64,000 bases of DNA from Aquisalimonas sp. 2447 (GCF_012044895.1 NZ_CP050695.1:2882501-2946500), one strand, 5' to 3'. Positions 8,008 through 18,216 are shown, counted from the stretch's first letter. A program made the numbers and translations. Notes: generated by a model not told the origin, from the letters alone.

Positions 8008-9149
8008 GAGCGGTCTCCCTCCTGCACGGACCGTAACGCTGCGTCGCCCTGACCGGCGAGCTTTTCCAGGCGGTCGATCTGGGCATCCAGGCGCGGCAGG
8101 GCCTCGCGGCGATAGCGCGCCACCTCGTCGATGGCCGCCATGACATTGGCGAAGGCCCCCTCCAGCTGCTCCATGTCCAGCGACGTGGAGGCGGCACGAT
8201 TCTGGATGGCCACGCCCTGCTGGCGCAGGGTCTCGGCGGTGCCCGCGATCATCGACGAGGTGCTGGCATTCAGCGCCTCCACGCGATCCAGCACCAGGCG
8301 CTGGTTGGCCAGCGCCATGGCCACGGTGACGGCCACGTTGAGGGCCGATACGGTGACGTTGATGGCGCGATCCACGCCGCGGATCAATTCACGGTTGTTC
8401 CGGATGACCACTTCCAGGGCGAGAATCCCCTGCTGCGCGACCACCTGCTGCTGCTGCAGGTCGGTGATGCGCTGGCGCAGCGGAAACAGCAGCTCGTTTT
8501 CCAGAAACGTGCGCTGCGGGTCGTCCTCCCGGAGCTCCGCCGCCCGCTCCTGCAGCCGCCGGTCAATGCGGCGGCCGAGGGCAACCTGGCGTTCCAGGCG
8601 CGTCAGGCTCTCCCGCAGGGCGGTCTGGTCGTCATTGAGGGTGACATTGTCCCGCCGCAGCATGTCCCGGCCGGACTCGAGATCATGGATGATGGCGTCG
8701 ATGGCCTCCTGGGCCGTCTCGAAACGGCGGAAGTAACGCTGCAGGGGGGTGCCGACGCCGGGAATCCTGGACAGCAAGCGCCCGATGCCGTCGCTGGAGA
8801 GCTTGTGCCGGTTCGGGTCCAGCTCGGCCATGCGGGTGCGCAGCTGTTCCAGGGAGTCGGCCACCGGGCCGCCGTCATCCCCCTGGTGGGCCAGCCGGCG
8901 CAGCGGCGTCTCCAGCATGGCGCTGCGGTGCGCCGCCTCCTGCTGTACGTCACGGCCCAGCGTATCCACGGACTCCCGCTGGTGCCCCGCGCTGCTGTCC
9001 CCGGCCTCCAGCAGGGCCTGCACGAAGCTGTCGGCTTCCGCGGCCAGGTCGGCATCCTCTTGCGCTGCACCCGCCTTTTCGTCCGCCAGCTCGTCGACGT
9101 CCGGCACGGACAGGGTCAGCGGCGGCTCGTCTCCTTTGCCCTCGCTCAT
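8004..9149 (-). CDS. TelA-like toxic anion resistance family protein
   Basis: A mostly helical, charged protein of 381 residues. The central and C-terminal parts match the TelA/KlaA family (KLSSDGIGRLLSRIPGVG, then a heptad-rich region with LENELLFPLRQRITDLQQQQ). TelA proteins were first linked to tellurite resistance on plasmids and also occur with stress operons of the TerD type, although no ter genes are here. It has no membrane segment of its own. It begins 11 bases after a gene for a membrane-anchored coiled protein, the usual arrangement of TelA with an XpaC-like partner. A GGAGA ribosome site precedes the ATG. Confidence 0.82.
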   Translation of the reverse strand: MSEGKGDEPPLTLSVPDVDELADEKAGAAQEDADLAAEADSFVQALLEAGDSSAGHQRESVDTLGRDVQQEAAHRSAMLETPLRRLAHQGDDGGPVADSLEQLRTRMAELDPNRHKLSSDGIGRLLSRIPGVGTPLQRYFRRFETAQEAIDAIIHDLESGRDMLRRDNVTLNDDQTALRESLTRLERQVALGRRIDRRLQERAAELREDDPQRTFLENELLFPLRQRITDLQQQQVVAQQGILALEVVIRNNRELIRGVDRAINVTVSALNVAVTVAMALANQRLVLDRVEALNASTSSMIAGTAETLRQQGVAIQNRAASTSLDMEQLEGAFANVMAAIDEVARYRREALPRLDAQIDRLEKLAGQGDAALRSVQEGDRS

Positions 9150-9160
9150 TCGCTTTCTCC

Positions 9161-10090
9161 TCAGCCGGTGTGCCCGTAGCGCCCTGCACCGGCGCTGAAG
9201 CGCTGCAGATCACGCAGCGCCTGCTCGGCATCCACCGACGCGTGCGTACGGCCGGTGTCGATGCGCGCCACAGACACCGATGCGTCGTCCAGGGCGGTCA
9301 TCACCGCCTCAAGCCGTCCGGCGATCCGGCGCAGTTCATCGTCCGTCTCCTGGAGTAACTCCAACCGCCGCTCCAGGGCCCGACGCTCCTCCTTGGTGAG
9401 CGTATCACGGCCGCCCTCCAGCCGACGGCGGACATAGCCGCCATCCACATCACGCACGCTCTCTGCGCGTCGGGCCATGGCCTGGAGATCGTCCAATGCG
9501 CCGCGACACACTTCCGTCAATAGACCCATGGCCCGATCGTGGGTGACTTCGGCAGGGTCGAACCGCGAGCCCAGCAATGACGCAACCCGGGAATAGCGGG
9601 AATAGAGGCGATCCACATGCACGGCGGAGTCACTGCGCCCGGCCTTCAGCAGGCGCCGTTTGACCGTGCACAGCTGTCGTACCAGGGCGTCTGCATCCAT
9701 CGGGGGATTATCGGGATCCAGTTCGGCAACGCCGGACTCGCGGGCGGCGGCTTCCTGCTCCGCGCGGGCCCGCCGCCGGGCGTCGGCATCGCGGCGCTCG
9801 CGCTGCCTGAGTCGCCACCGCCGCCAACCGCGTTCCACTGGCAGCGCCACGGCCACCGCTGCCAACCCGGCGATCCAGCCGGCAAGGGTTGGCCCGAAAC
9901 CGCCCCACAGGGAAGTGAGCCAGAGCACGAACGCCACGAACGGCAGCAGCAGCCAGTACCGGAGCACCACTTGCAGGCGGTTGGGGCGCTCACCCGGTAT
10001 CGCCAGGGCGGGATTGATCATGCCGGCCAGGAACCACGGCGCACAGGAGACGAACAGCCCGTAGGCGAAGCCCTGGAGAAACCCGAACAT
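9161..10090 (-). CDS. Membrane-anchored helical protein, probable TelA partner (XpaC-like)
   Basis: A protein of 309 residues. The first 85 hold two or three hydrophobic helices (FLQGFAYGLFVSCAPWFLAG, YWLLLPFVAFVLWLTSLW, a glycine/alanine-rich third). A basic stretch (WRRWRLRQRERRDADARRR) and a long cytoplasmic helical domain follow. I cannot assign it by a catalytic motif. Its position before a TelA gene and its architecture are like the XpaC-type proteins often paired with TelA. First gene of the four-gene operon. Confidence 0.65.
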   Translation of the reverse strand: MFGFLQGFAYGLFVSCAPWFLAGMINPALAIPGERPNRLQVVLRYWLLLPFVAFVLWLTSLWGGFGPTLAGWIAGLAAVAVALPVERGWRRWRLRQRERRDADARRRARAEQEAAARESGVAELDPDNPPMDADALVRQLCTVKRRLLKAGRSDSAVHVDRLYSRYSRVASLLGSRFDPAEVTHDRAMGLLTEVCRGALDDLQAMARRAESVRDVDGGYVRRRLEGGRDTLTKEERRALERRLELLQETDDELRRIAGRLEAVMTALDDASVSVARIDTGRTHASVDAEQALRDLQRFSAGAGRYGHTG

Positions 10091-10194
10091 GGTGCGTCTC
10101 CCGTGTTGTCCCTTGACCCAGGTTCGTTGGGCCGAAGGACTCTACCCCGGAGCGGCAGGCGATGATGTCACCGGCCCGCTCCGGGGCGGACCGT

Positions 10195-11046
10195 TCACTC
10201 GTAGGTATAGAAACCCCGGCCCACCTTGCGGCCCAGGTAGCCGGCATCCACCATCTGTTGCAACAGTGGGCACGGGCGGTACTTGGGGTCACCCAGGTTG
10301 GTGTGCAGCACCTTCATCACCTCCAGGCAGGTATCCAGGCCGATCAGGTCCGCCAGGGCCAGCGGGCCCATGGGGTGATTGGCCCCCATCTGCATGGTGC
10401 GATCGATGTCCTCCGGCGCCGCCAGGTTCTCGGCGTAGGCGAACACCGCCTCGTTGATCATGGGCACCAGGATCCGGTTGACCACGAAACCCGGGCTGTC
10501 CTTGACAGCGACGGGTTCCTTGCCGAGCTGGCGGGTGAGCGCGTCCACCTGTTCGAAAACGGCATCACTGGTCTGCAGGGCACGCACCACTTCCACCAGT
10601 TTCATCACCGGCACGGGGTTGAAGAAGTGCATGCCGATGACCCGCTCCGGGTTGAAGCTGGCGGCAGCGATACGCGTGAGAGAGATGGACGAGGTATTGG
10701 AGGCCAGTACGACATCCTTGCCCACCAGCCCGGAGAGTTCACGGAAGATCTTGAGCTTGAGCTCCTCGTTCTCGGTGGCGGCCTCCACGATCAGTTCGCA
10801 GTCGGCCAGCTTGTCCAACCCCACCACGCCTTCAAGGCGTTCCAGCGCCGCACCGTGATCGGCCACGGAAATCTTGTCCTTGGACACCAGGCGGTCAAGG
10901 CTCTTCTCGACGGCCTTGCGCCCGCGGTCCACCTGCTCCTGGCCGATGTCCGACATCTTCACGCTGAAACCACTGACCGCGAACGCCTGCGCAATACCGC
11001 TGCCCATGGTCCCGGCGCCGATCACGCCCACTTTGCTGATGCTCAT
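10195..11046 (-). CDS. 3-hydroxybutyryl-CoA dehydrogenase
   Basis: A protein of 283 residues, the usual length for stand-alone 3-hydroxyacyl-CoA dehydrogenases. The NAD-binding motif GAGTMGSG starts at residue 10. The catalytic histidine lies in MHFFNPVPVMKLVEV and the C-terminal domain carries SPGFVVNRIL and NHPMGPLALADLIG. It interconverts (S)-3-hydroxyacyl-CoA and acetoacyl-CoA with NAD(P). Alone here, it could serve fatty-acid oxidation or polyhydroxybutyrate-related metabolism. A GAGGT ribosome site precedes the ATG. Confidence 0.9.
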   Translation of the reverse strand: MSISKVGVIGAGTMGSGIAQAFAVSGFSVKMSDIGQEQVDRGRKAVEKSLDRLVSKDKISVADHGAALERLEGVVGLDKLADCELIVEAATENEELKLKIFRELSGLVGKDVVLASNTSSISLTRIAAASFNPERVIGMHFFNPVPVMKLVEVVRALQTSDAVFEQVDALTRQLGKEPVAVKDSPGFVVNRILVPMINEAVFAYAENLAAPEDIDRTMQMGANHPMGPLALADLIGLDTCLEVMKVLHTNLGDPKYRPCPLLQQMVDAGYLGRKVGRGFYTYE

Positions 11047-11156
11047 GTTCTACCTCGCGTTGGCCCTTTGACGGACATTGGATACATGCAACGGTGGGAA
11101 TACTAGCAGGAGTGATGCCCCGCCGGACACGGGGCGTCGGGCCCGGGCTTGGCCCC

Positions 11157-12289
11157 TCAGGCGTGGTGGCGTCGCGCCGCCAGGTGGGCCAGACGCCGAT
11201 ACTCACGCAACTCCTCACGGATGTGTTCCACCGCCTGATTGGTGAGGTCGCAGCGGGTACCGTCCAGGAGATGCCCCTCCAACTGGTCAGTAAGACGACG
11301 AGCTGCCTCCAGCATCTGCTCGAAGGCGGAGAGTCCATCGAACGGTCCGGGCAGTTGCATGAACAGCGCCAGCCCCGGCGTCTCCAGGGTGTCGGGCTCA
11401 TCCGGGTTCAGGGTGCCCGGCTTGACCATGCTGGCGACGCTGAACATGGGCTGCTGCCCGCGACTGGTGTCCACATGCCGGTGGAAAATGCCGTGCTGAC
11501 CGAAGCGCAGACCGCTGGCCTCCAGCGCTTCCCGCACCGCCGGCGCGGTGAAACACAGGCCTTCACCGGCATGCACGTGCAGCACCACGATCTTCTCGCC
11601 CACCACCTCGCTGATGGTGTCCTCGGTGGCAGCCTGGTCCTGCTGCTGATCGCGGTCATCGCGACCGTGGCCGTCACGCCCCCAGGCCGGCCGGGGAATA
11701 CGCACCGGCCCGAGGTTCCAGGCGTCGTCATCATTGCGGCTGACGCGCGCCGGGCGATCCACGGGCTCGGGCTGAATGGGTGCGTCTTCAGGCTCGTCGA
11801 CGCCCATCTCCGGTTCATCTGCCAGAGGCTCGTCCCAGGCATCCGGTTGCCAATCATCCGGGGCTCCGGCTGCCGCCGTTCGGCGGCAGCCGGACGGGGC
11901 CTGTCGTTCTCGGGCTCACCCACCTGGCGCACGCGCACCGGGCCGACGGACCAGTCACTGTCATCCGGTGTCTCGTGATGACTGACACCGTCAGTGCGGG
12001 CGGGCCGCGACCGTCCCACGGCCTCGTCTTCACCGGTGGTCAGGTCCATTGCGGCAAGGTCGGGCTCGGCATCGCCGTCGACGTCGTCACCGAGGACAAA
12101 GTCATCCATGTCCTCCAGCGCTGCTTCCACGTCGCGATCGTTGCGCGACTTGCGCGCCGTGCTCCGTGATGTTCCCCGCTGGCGCTTCTGCGGCCGTGTT
12201 GCCTGATGCTCCTGCCACTTGTAATAGCCGAACAGCCCGGCGATGACCAGCACACCAACAATCAGCAGTATCCAGCGCAGCGTATCCAT
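11157..12289 (-). pseudogene. zipA: Cell division protein ZipA, interrupted by a frameshift in the linker
   Basis: The N-terminal part (ATG at 12289) is a typical ZipA start: MDTLRWILLIVGVLVIAG as the membrane anchor, a short basic stretch, then an acidic linker. The C-terminal FtsZ-binding domain is read in another frame (about 11157-11860), ending EELREYRRLAHLAARRHHA. The join must lie between about 11913, where a stop appears in the downstream frame, and about 11860, where that frame becomes clearly coding (DDWQPDAWDEPLADEPE). One missing base explains it. ZipA tethers FtsZ to the membrane and is essential in E. coli, so a sequencing error or a frameshift bypassed during translation is as likely as true loss. 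It follows smc, a common gammaproteobacterial order. Confidence 0.85.
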
Positions 12290-12389
12290 CGTATCCGTCC
12301 GCGATGTCATAGGAACCCGACGGCCCTGGCAGGCGATTCGCCCCGGCTCAGTCACCGCACAGGCTCCATGTTGTCAGTACCGGCGTCCA

Positions 12390-12409
12390 GCGTCTCCCCG
12401 TGGAGACGC
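12390..12409 (-). terminator. Perfect 8-bp hairpin between smc and zipA
   Basis: The sequence gcgtctcc-ccgt-ggagacgc forms a perfect hairpin 46 bases after the smc stop. No T-run follows on the minus strand, so it could be a weak terminator or an mRNA-processing or stabilising structure between smc and zipA. Confidence 0.35.
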
Positions 12410-12454
12410 CTCAACGCGTCATTTGTTCCCGCTCAATGAAACACGTTTTTGCCT

Positions 12455-15400
12455 TCACACGGCCACCGCCATTTCTGCGGCTTCATCCACATCCACGGCC
12501 ACCAGTCGCGAAACGCCGGCCTCGTGCATGGTTACACCCATCAGGTGGCTGGCGATTTCCATGGTGGCCTTGTTGTGAGTGATGAGAATGAACTGCACCC
12601 GTGACGACATCTCCTGCACCAGCGTGCAGAAGCGGCCGACATTGGCCTCGTCCAGGGGTGCATCCACCTCGTCCAGCATGCAGAACGGCGCCGGGTTGAG
12701 TTCGAAAATCGCAAAGATCAGCGATACCGCCGTCAGCGCCTTCTCACCGCCGGAGAGCAGGTGGATAGTACTCACCCTCTTGCCCGGCGGCCGCGCCATG
12801 ATGGTGATGCCTGTCTCCAGCAGATCGTCGCTGGTCATCTCCAGGTACGCCTCACCGCCGCCGAACAGCCGCGGATACATGTGCTGGATGCCGGCGTTGA
12901 CCTTGTCGAAGGTCTCCTTGAAACGCTGCCGGGTCTCCCGGTCAATCTTGCGAATGGCCGACTCCAGGGTCTCCATGGCCTCGGTGAGATCGGCGTGCTG
13001 CTGATCCAGATACCCTTTGCGCTCGGAGAGCTGCTCGTGCTCGTCAATGGCGGCCAGGTTGATGGGCCCGAGCCGGTTGATGCGTTGCTCCACCTGATCC
13101 AGCCGCTGCTGCCAGTCCGCCTCCCGGGCCTCCTCGGGCAGATTGGCCTGCAGGGTATCCAGGTCGAAGCCCAGTTCCACCAACTGCTCTGCCTGAGTCT
13201 GACGGCGCACCCGCAACTCCTGGTCGCGCAGTTGCATCTGTTCCAGCTCCTGGCGCAGCACCTCCACCTGTTGTTCCGCTTTCTGCCGCTGCTCCTCGTG
13301 CCCGCGTAGCCGCTCTTCCACCGAGGCCATGCGCTCGCGGGCGTCCTTGAGCGCCTGTTCCGCTTCCAGACGCTGCTCCAGCAGGCGCTCCCGCTCGGCC
13401 TCCAGCTCGGGGACGGGATCGCCCCGGCTGTCCCGCGCTTCCTGCAACTCCTCCTGCCGAGCCTGCAGGCGCTGCTGCTGCTCCGTCAGCCGCCGCAGCT
13501 GTTCTTCCAGGGACTGCTTCGCGGCGCTGGCACTCTCCTGTTTCAGGGACAGTTCGTGCCGTCGTTCGCGGCGTTCACGCATGACCTCCCGGGCCGCGTT
13601 GACCGCCTGCTGGTGTGCCTCCTTCTGTTCCTGCAACCGTGCGCGCTGCTCCTCGTCGGCTTCGCTGCGATCCAGCGCCTCCTGCAGCCGGCCGCGGGCG
13701 GCGCGCACTGATTCATCGGCTTCCTGCGCCTGCTGCTCGAGGGCGCCGATCTCCTGCTGCAATCGCTCCCGACGTTCCCGCAGCTCGTCCAGGCGTTGCC
13801 GCTGGTTCTCCTCCTGGGCGCGCAGCTCGGTGAGCCGCTGGTTCAGATCATCCCGCTCATCGGCAAGCTGGTTGCGGCTCTCCTCGCGGTCCTGGCGGCG
13901 CTCCTCCAGCTCCCGTCGCCGCACCAGCAGGTCCTCGAGCTGCTGGCGCGCCTGCTCCAGCCCCTGGCGCAATTCGTCCATGGCGCGCTCCCGCTCGATG
14001 ACGCCGTCGCCGCTCTGGTCGCCGCCGGTCACCTGCGTCCAGGTCCGGCCACAGAGAAGGCCGTCCGGTGTCACCAGCGTCTCGCCGGCAGCAAGCCGGG
14101 ACCGCAGCTGCTCCGCCTCGACGGAGTCCGCCGCGCAGAATACGCCGTGCAGCAGGTCCTCCAGGGGCCACGACGCCTGCACCTGATCCAGCAGAGGACG
14201 CAGGCCGTCACGGCCCGGGGAGGCTCGGCTGCCCGTTTCATGCCCCGGCGTCAGGAGGGTCACAGCGCCCTGCTCCGGTGCGCCCAGGCTGTCGGCATCG
14301 GGCATGTCCTGCGCCGGCACACAGATCGCCTGCAGCCGCTCCGCCAGCACCGTCTCCACCGCTGCCTCCCAGCCGGACTGCACGGTAAGCGCCTGGGCCA
14401 GGCGACTGCCACCGTCAAGGCCGTGGCGGGCCAGCCATTCCGCCACCGGCCCCTGATCCGCGGCGCCCAGGGCGTCCTGCTGCAGCGTCTCCAGCGAGGT
14501 CAGGCGCGCCTCGCTCTGCTGGATCTCGCCACGCAGGTCGTGGATCCGCTCGTCCAGGTCCTGCTCCTGCTCCGCCAGCTCGCGCACACCCTGCTCGGTT
14601 TCCTCCAGGGACTCCGCCAGGGTCTCCTGGCGCTCTGCGAGCTCGGCCGCCTCCTCGCCCAGTTCCTCCAGACGTTCGGCGGCGGAATCCGGATCCAGCT
14701 GATCGCGCTCCGCGGCAAGGCGTTCACGCCGGCCGGCCAGCTCCTTCTGGCGCTGCTCGAGGCCCTCGATGCGGGTCCGTTCCACCTGCGCCTGTTGCAC
14801 CGCCGCGGCGGCAAGCTCATTGAAGGTATCCCACTCCTGCTGCCAGGCGTCCATGGCCTGCTGCGCCTCGATGACCTGATCCGAGGCGCTCTCTTCCAGG
14901 GCCTGGATTTCCTCGATTTCCGGCGCCAGCTCCTCCAGCCGGCCGCGAGCGGCGGTGAGCTTCTCCTGATCATCACTCAGGGTCCTGTGCAAATCCTCCA
15001 GCGCCTGGCTGTTGGCCGCCAGATCCTCGTCCTGCTGGCGCCTGCGGTCGCGCTCGTGATTGACCTGTTGCTCGATACGGGCAATGTCGCTGCCGAGGGC
15101 ATAGTAGCGACCTTGGGCGGTGTTGACTTCCTCACCCAGCTCGCCCTGCTGTTCGCGCTCGCTCACCAGTTCCCGTTCGGCGGCACGCTGGCGGCTCACC
15201 TCGGCCTCCAGGGTGTTGCGCTTTTCCTCCAGCGCCCGCTCGCCGGTACGCATCTCCGCCACCAGCTCCCGCAACCGCAGCGCCAGTAGCTCGGCGCGCA
15301 GCTGCCGCTCTTCCTGTTTGTACTCCTTGTAGCGCTCGGCAGTACGGGCCTGGCGGCTGAGCTTGTCCAGCTGGGTCGCCACCTCGTCGCGCACATCGTC

Positions 15401-15982
15401 CAGGCGCTCCAGGTTCTCGCGGGTATCGCGGATACGCCGCTCGGTCTCCCGGCGCCGCTCCTTGTACAGGGAAATGCCGGCGGCCTCTTCCAGGTAGACG
15501 CGCAGATCCTCGGGGCGCGCCTCGATGATGCGCGAGATCATGCCCTGCTCGATGATGGAGTAGCTGCGCGGGCCAAGGCCGGTACCGAGGAATACATCAG
15601 TAATGTCGCGCTTGCGGCACCGGGTGCCGTTGAGCAGATACTGCGACTGCCCCTCGCGGTTGACCTGGCGCTTCACGGAGATTTCGCTGTAGCTCGCATA
15701 CTGCCCGCCCAGGGTTCCATCAGCGTTATCGAACACCAGTTCGATGGAGGCCTGGCTCACCGGCTTGCGGCTGCTGGAGCCGTTGAAGATGACATCCGCC
15801 ATGGACTCGCCACGCAGGTGCTTGGCGGAGCTCTCGCCCATGACCCAGCGCACGGCATCGATGACATTGGACTTGCCACAGCCGTTGGGGCCGACAACAC
15901 CCACCAGATTGCCCGGCAGATGCACCGTCGTCGGATCGACGAAGGATTTGAAACCCGCAAGTTTGATCTTCTTCAGGCGCAT
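12455..15982 (-). CDS. smc: Chromosome segregation ATPase SMC
   Basis: The ATG at 15982 gives 1175 residues and the canonical start [18 protein letters not shown]; the frame is open to 16129 but that region is the promoter gap before queF. It has Walker A GPNGCGKS (31-38), two long coiled-coil arms rich in Glu, Gln and Arg, a hinge near residues 525-690, then the signature [11 protein letters not shown] and Walker [16 protein letters not shown] dimers form the condensin ring that organises and segregates the chromosome. Gammaproteobacteria with SMC, rather than MukB, usually place it beside zipA and ligA; zipA follows here and ligA is absent. Confidence 0.95.
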   Translation of the reverse strand: MRLKKIKLAGFKSFVDPTTVHLPGNLVGVVGPNGCGKSNVIDAVRWVMGESSAKHLRGESMADVIFNGSSSRKPVSQASIELVFDNADGTLGGQYASYSEISVKRQVNREGQSQYLLNGTRCRKRDITDVFLGTGLGPRSYSIIEQGMISRIIEARPEDLRVYLEEAAGISLYKERRRETERRIRDTRENLERLDDVRDEVATQLDKLSRQARTAERYKEYKQEERQLRAELLALRLRELVAEMRTGERALEEKRNTLEAEVSRQRAAERELVSEREQQGELGEEVNTAQGRYYALGSDIARIEQQVNHERDRRRQQDEDLAANSQALEDLHRTLSDDQEKLTAARGRLEELAPEIEEIQALEESASDQVIEAQQAMDAWQQEWDTFNELAAAAVQQAQVERTRIEGLEQRQKELAGRRERLAAERDQLDPDSAAERLEELGEEAAELAERQETLAESLEETEQGVRELAEQEQDLDERIHDLRGEIQQSEARLTSLETLQQDALGAADQGPVAEWLARHGLDGGSRLAQALTVQSGWEAAVETVLAERLQAICVPAQDMPDADSLGAPEQGAVTLLTPGHETGSRASPGRDGLRPLLDQVQASWPLEDLLHGVFCAADSVEAEQLRSRLAAGETLVTPDGLLCGRTWTQVTGGDQSGDGVIERERAMDELRQGLEQARQQLEDLLVRRRELEERRQDREESRNQLADERDDLNQRLTELRAQEENQRQRLDELRERRERLQQEIGALEQQAQEADESVRAARGRLQEALDRSEADEEQRARLQEQKEAHQQAVNAAREVMRERRERRHELSLKQESASAAKQSLEEQLRRLTEQQQRLQARQEELQEARDSRGDPVPELEAERERLLEQRLEAEQALKDARERMASVEERLRGHEEQRQKAEQQVEVLRQELEQMQLRDQELRVRRQTQAEQLVELGFDLDTLQANLPEEAREADWQQRLDQVEQRINRLGPINLAAIDEHEQLSERKGYLDQQHADLTEAMETLESAIRKIDRETRQRFKETFDKVNAGIQHMYPRLFGGGEAYLEMTSDDLLETGITIMARPPGKRVSTIHLLSGGEKALTAVSLIFAIFELNPAPFCMLDEVDAPLDEANVGRFCTLVQEMSSRVQFILITHNKATMEIASHLMGVTMHEAGVSRLVAVDVDEAAEMAVAV

Positions 15983-16113
15983 CCGAATCGTCCCTGTGCC
16001 GCCACCAAACGGCAATGCATGGCCGAGCGGCGAACCGGCCGGTAGAATGCTGGCTTGGTCGGAATCCACGATCCCGGCGTCATTATCCCGTTCACCACCC
16101 TGATTGGAAAGCC

Positions 16114-16503
16114 ATGTCCACCAAGCCAAGCAGTGCGCTGGAAACCTTCCCGAACCCGCATCCGGACCGGGACTACACCATCCGCATGGAAATCCCGGAG
16201 TTCACCTGCCTCTGCCCCAAGACCGGGCAACCGGATTTCGCCACCATACACCTGGAGTATGTGCCGGACCGGGACTGCGTTGAGCTCAAGTCCCTGAAGC
16301 TCTATATCTGGTCGTTCCGGGACGTGGGCGCATTCCATGAAAAAGTCACCCACGACATGCTCGGCGACCTGGTCGCAGCAACCCAGCCCAGGTTCATGCG
16401 GGTGACCGGCGTATTCAACGTCCGCGGTGGTATCTATACTTCGGTGATCGCGGAACACCGCGCCCCGGGCTGGACCCCACCACAGCCGGTAACGCTACCC
16501 TGA
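16114..16503 (+). CDS. queF: NADPH-dependent 7-cyano-7-deazaguanine reductase QueF (short type)
   Basis: The protein has 129 residues, the length of the unimodular QueF type. It reduces preQ0 to preQ1 in queuosine biosynthesis. The active site is visible: Cys34 in [13 protein letters not shown], which forms the thioimide, and Glu57 in the QueF motif ELKSLKLY. The ATG at 16114 was chosen because the protein aligns from [12 protein letters not shown]; the upstream open stretch has no conserved residues. It is divergent from smc. Confidence 0.93.
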   Translation: MSTKPSSALETFPNPHPDRDYTIRMEIPEFTCLCPKTGQPDFATIHLEYVPDRDCVELKSLKLYIWSFRDVGAFHEKVTHDMLGDLVAATQPRFMRVTGVFNVRGGIYTSVIAEHRAPGWTPPQPVTLP

Positions 16504-16573
16504 TCGGGCTTGATTCGGCACCTGCACGGACGGCTATACTGGCCGGTCAGGCCATAGCCAACGGACGGGTCAC

Positions 16574-16963
16574 ATGAGCGACAAGGAACAGCTGCCACGC
16601 ACCGCCTGGAAGCAGGAAATCCACCTGGTCCGGGCCAATGGCGAATGCATCGTGGCCGTCAGCGAAAGCCTGTTGCAACGGGGGCTGGCGGTCCTGGTGG
16701 ATACGCCGCTGATCGCCGGCGAACACCTGGAGGTTCGGGCGATCCTGCCCAACCACGAGGCGCATCGACTCGAACCCATCAGCCTGGAGTGCCAGGTTAG
16801 TTACCTGGTGGAACTGACCCGGCCGGCGGCACGATTCCGGGCCGGCCTGACCGTGACGCGCCTGCATCCGGCCGACCGTGAACGCCTGGTGGCGTTCATC
16901 CGCCAGGAGGCGCGCCGCCGTCAGGGCGCGGGCCGGCAAAGGACCGGTCAGGCCGGCGAATGA
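16574..16963 (+). CDS. PilZ-like domain protein
   Basis: A protein of 129 residues with a small beta-barrel pattern like PilZ: an N-terminal strand region (WKQEIHLVRANGECIVAVSE), a middle LEVRAILP and a final FRAGLTVTRLHPADRERLVAFI. The RxxxR and D/NxSxxG motifs needed for c-di-GMP binding are not recognisable, so it may not bind the ligand. The stop overlaps the gluQRS start (ATGA), so the two are coupled. A ribosome site is weak. Confidence 0.6.
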   Translation: MSDKEQLPRTAWKQEIHLVRANGECIVAVSESLLQRGLAVLVDTPLIAGEHLEVRAILPNHEAHRLEPISLECQVSYLVELTRPAARFRAGLTVTRLHPADRERLVAFIRQEARRRQGAGRQRTGQAGE

Positions 16964-17850
16964 CACCGGGGGCCGGGCCACCGAAACCCCGCCGCTATCG
17001 CGGCCGCTTTGCACCCAGCCCCACCGGCCCTCTGCACTTCGGCTCCCTGGTCGCCGCACTGGGCTCCTGCCTGGAAGCCCGGCGGCATGGTGGGGATTGG
17101 CTGGTGCGTATTGACGACATTGACCCGGCCCGGGAGCAGCCCGGCGCTGCGGACGCCATCCTCCGGACCCTGGAGCGATTCGGCTTCGAACCCGACGGCG
17201 AAATCGTCTACCAGAGCCGGCGCCGCGCGGCCTACGCCGAAGCTCTGGATGGATTGCGGGCGCGGGATGCGGTTTTCGCCTGCGGCTGCACCCGGAAAGA
17301 GGTGCTGCGCCTGGGCGCCCCCGGAGCCAACGGTGTGGTCTACCCGGGCACATGCCGCAATGGCCTGCCCCCGGGGCGGGAAGCCCGGACCTGGCGGGCG
17401 CGGGCCGACGGGCACATCCGCTTTGACGACGCGTTCCAGGGTCCGGTGGAGTGCGACCTGGCCGGCGAAGTCGGTGATTTCCTCGTCCTCAGGGCCGATG
17501 GCTGGCCGGCCTACCATCTGGCCGCCGCCGTGGATGATGTAGCCAGCCGCATTACCCATGTGGTTCGCGGCCATGACCTGCTGCTGTGCACGCCACCGCA
17601 ACTGCTGCTCATGACTCATCTCGATGCCGCCATGCCCCGGTACGGGCACCTTCCCCTGGCGCTGAACAGCGACGGCCAGAAGCTCAGCAAACAGAACCAC
17701 GCGGCGCCACTCGACGACACAAGACCGGTGCGGCAGATTCATGACGCGCTGCGCTTCCTGCAGCAGAATCCCCCCGACGCGTTGGCGCGGGGCTCGGTTG
17801 GCGACCTCTGGGACTGGGCGCACATGCACTGGGATCCTGCACGCCTGTAA
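16960..17850 (+). CDS. gluQRS: Glutamyl-Q tRNA(Asp) synthetase
   Basis: A protein of 296 residues made of the catalytic half of a glutamyl-tRNA synthetase without the anticodon-binding domain. It attaches glutamate to queuosine in tRNA-Asp. The class I motifs are LHFGS (variant HIGH) and KLSKQ (variant KMSKS). A zinc site is seen as CGC-TRKE with the later YPGTCR. Its presence close to queF fits shared queuosine metabolism. It is distinct from the full-length gltX at 52904-54319. Confidence 0.92.
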   Translation: MTPGAGPPKPRRYRGRFAPSPTGPLHFGSLVAALGSCLEARRHGGDWLVRIDDIDPAREQPGAADAILRTLERFGFEPDGEIVYQSRRRAAYAEALDGLRARDAVFACGCTRKEVLRLGAPGANGVVYPGTCRNGLPPGREARTWRARADGHIRFDDAFQGPVECDLAGEVGDFLVLRADGWPAYHLAAAVDDVASRITHVVRGHDLLLCTPPQLLLMTHLDAAMPRYGHLPLALNSDGQKLSKQNHAAPLDDTRPVRQIHDALRFLQQNPPDALARGSVGDLWDWAHMHWDPARL

Positions 17851-17965
17851 CGCGTCCGCGAAGTCCCCGTCGCCCTGCGCCGCGACTGAGCGACGCCGAT
17901 CCGACCGGGCGTGCCCATACAGGGTGCCGGCAGATCGAAAAGGAATCGCCAGAAGCCAAAGCCTG

Positions 17966-17982
17966 TGCTACCTTCGGTAACA
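17966..17982 (+). promoter_or_regulatory. CbrB-like half-site pair upstream of the cbrX-like gene
   Basis: TGCTAC and GTAACA form an inverted pair separated by 5 bases. The same arrangement (TGTTAC, 5 bases, GTAACG) occurs in the element before acs at 22575-22591. A possible extended -10 overlaps it, so it may mark autoregulation. Only two short half-sites support this. Confidence 0.35.
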
Positions 17983-18018
17983 AAAGAAGAACAACAATCT
18001 GCCCGGAGGAGAACCGCG

Positions 18019-18216
18019 ATGGCTCAGTTTCAGGAAACGAGCGCGGCCGGCCTGAGTGTTCTACTGTTCCTGCTTGGCCTGCTGGTGCTGGCATCCCCCT
18101 TTACCACCTGGTGGATGAGCGTGGGCGCCCCCTGGTACACGGCATGGGTGCTGTGGGCGCTGCTGATCGGCCTCACGGCGGCACTGGCCCGGCGCTCCGG
18201 CCACCATGACGCTTGA
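18019..18216 (+). CDS. Small two-helix membrane protein (CbrX-like)
   Basis: A protein of 65 residues with two hydrophobic helices (about 10-27 and 37-58) around FTTWWMSVGAPWYTAW. GGAGGAG at 18005-18011 fixes the start at 18019. Its 3' end overlaps the kinase gene by 11 bases, so translation is coupled. Pseudomonas carries a small gene, cbrX, at the same place, overlapping cbrA. The A-rich leader aagaagaacaacaa (about 17984-17997) just before the ribosome site resembles an Hfq/Crc target motif (AANAANAA), again as in Pseudomonas. Assignment rests on position and design, not on sequence comparison. Confidence 0.7.
   Translation: MAQFQETSAAGLSVLLFLLGLLVLASPFTTWWMSVGAPWYTAWVLWALLIGLTAALARRSGHHDA

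Noticed and set aside
11408-11860. Continuation of the N-terminal zipA frame past the frame break
   Set aside because: The translation turns into a Ser/Arg/Pro-rich sequence without ZipA features, while the other frame carries the true C-terminal domain.
13796-15289. 497-residue open frame on the plus strand across smc
   Set aside because: It is antisense to the coiled-coil part of smc, rich in Leu, Arg and Gln as expected from reading the opposite strand, and has no family motif.
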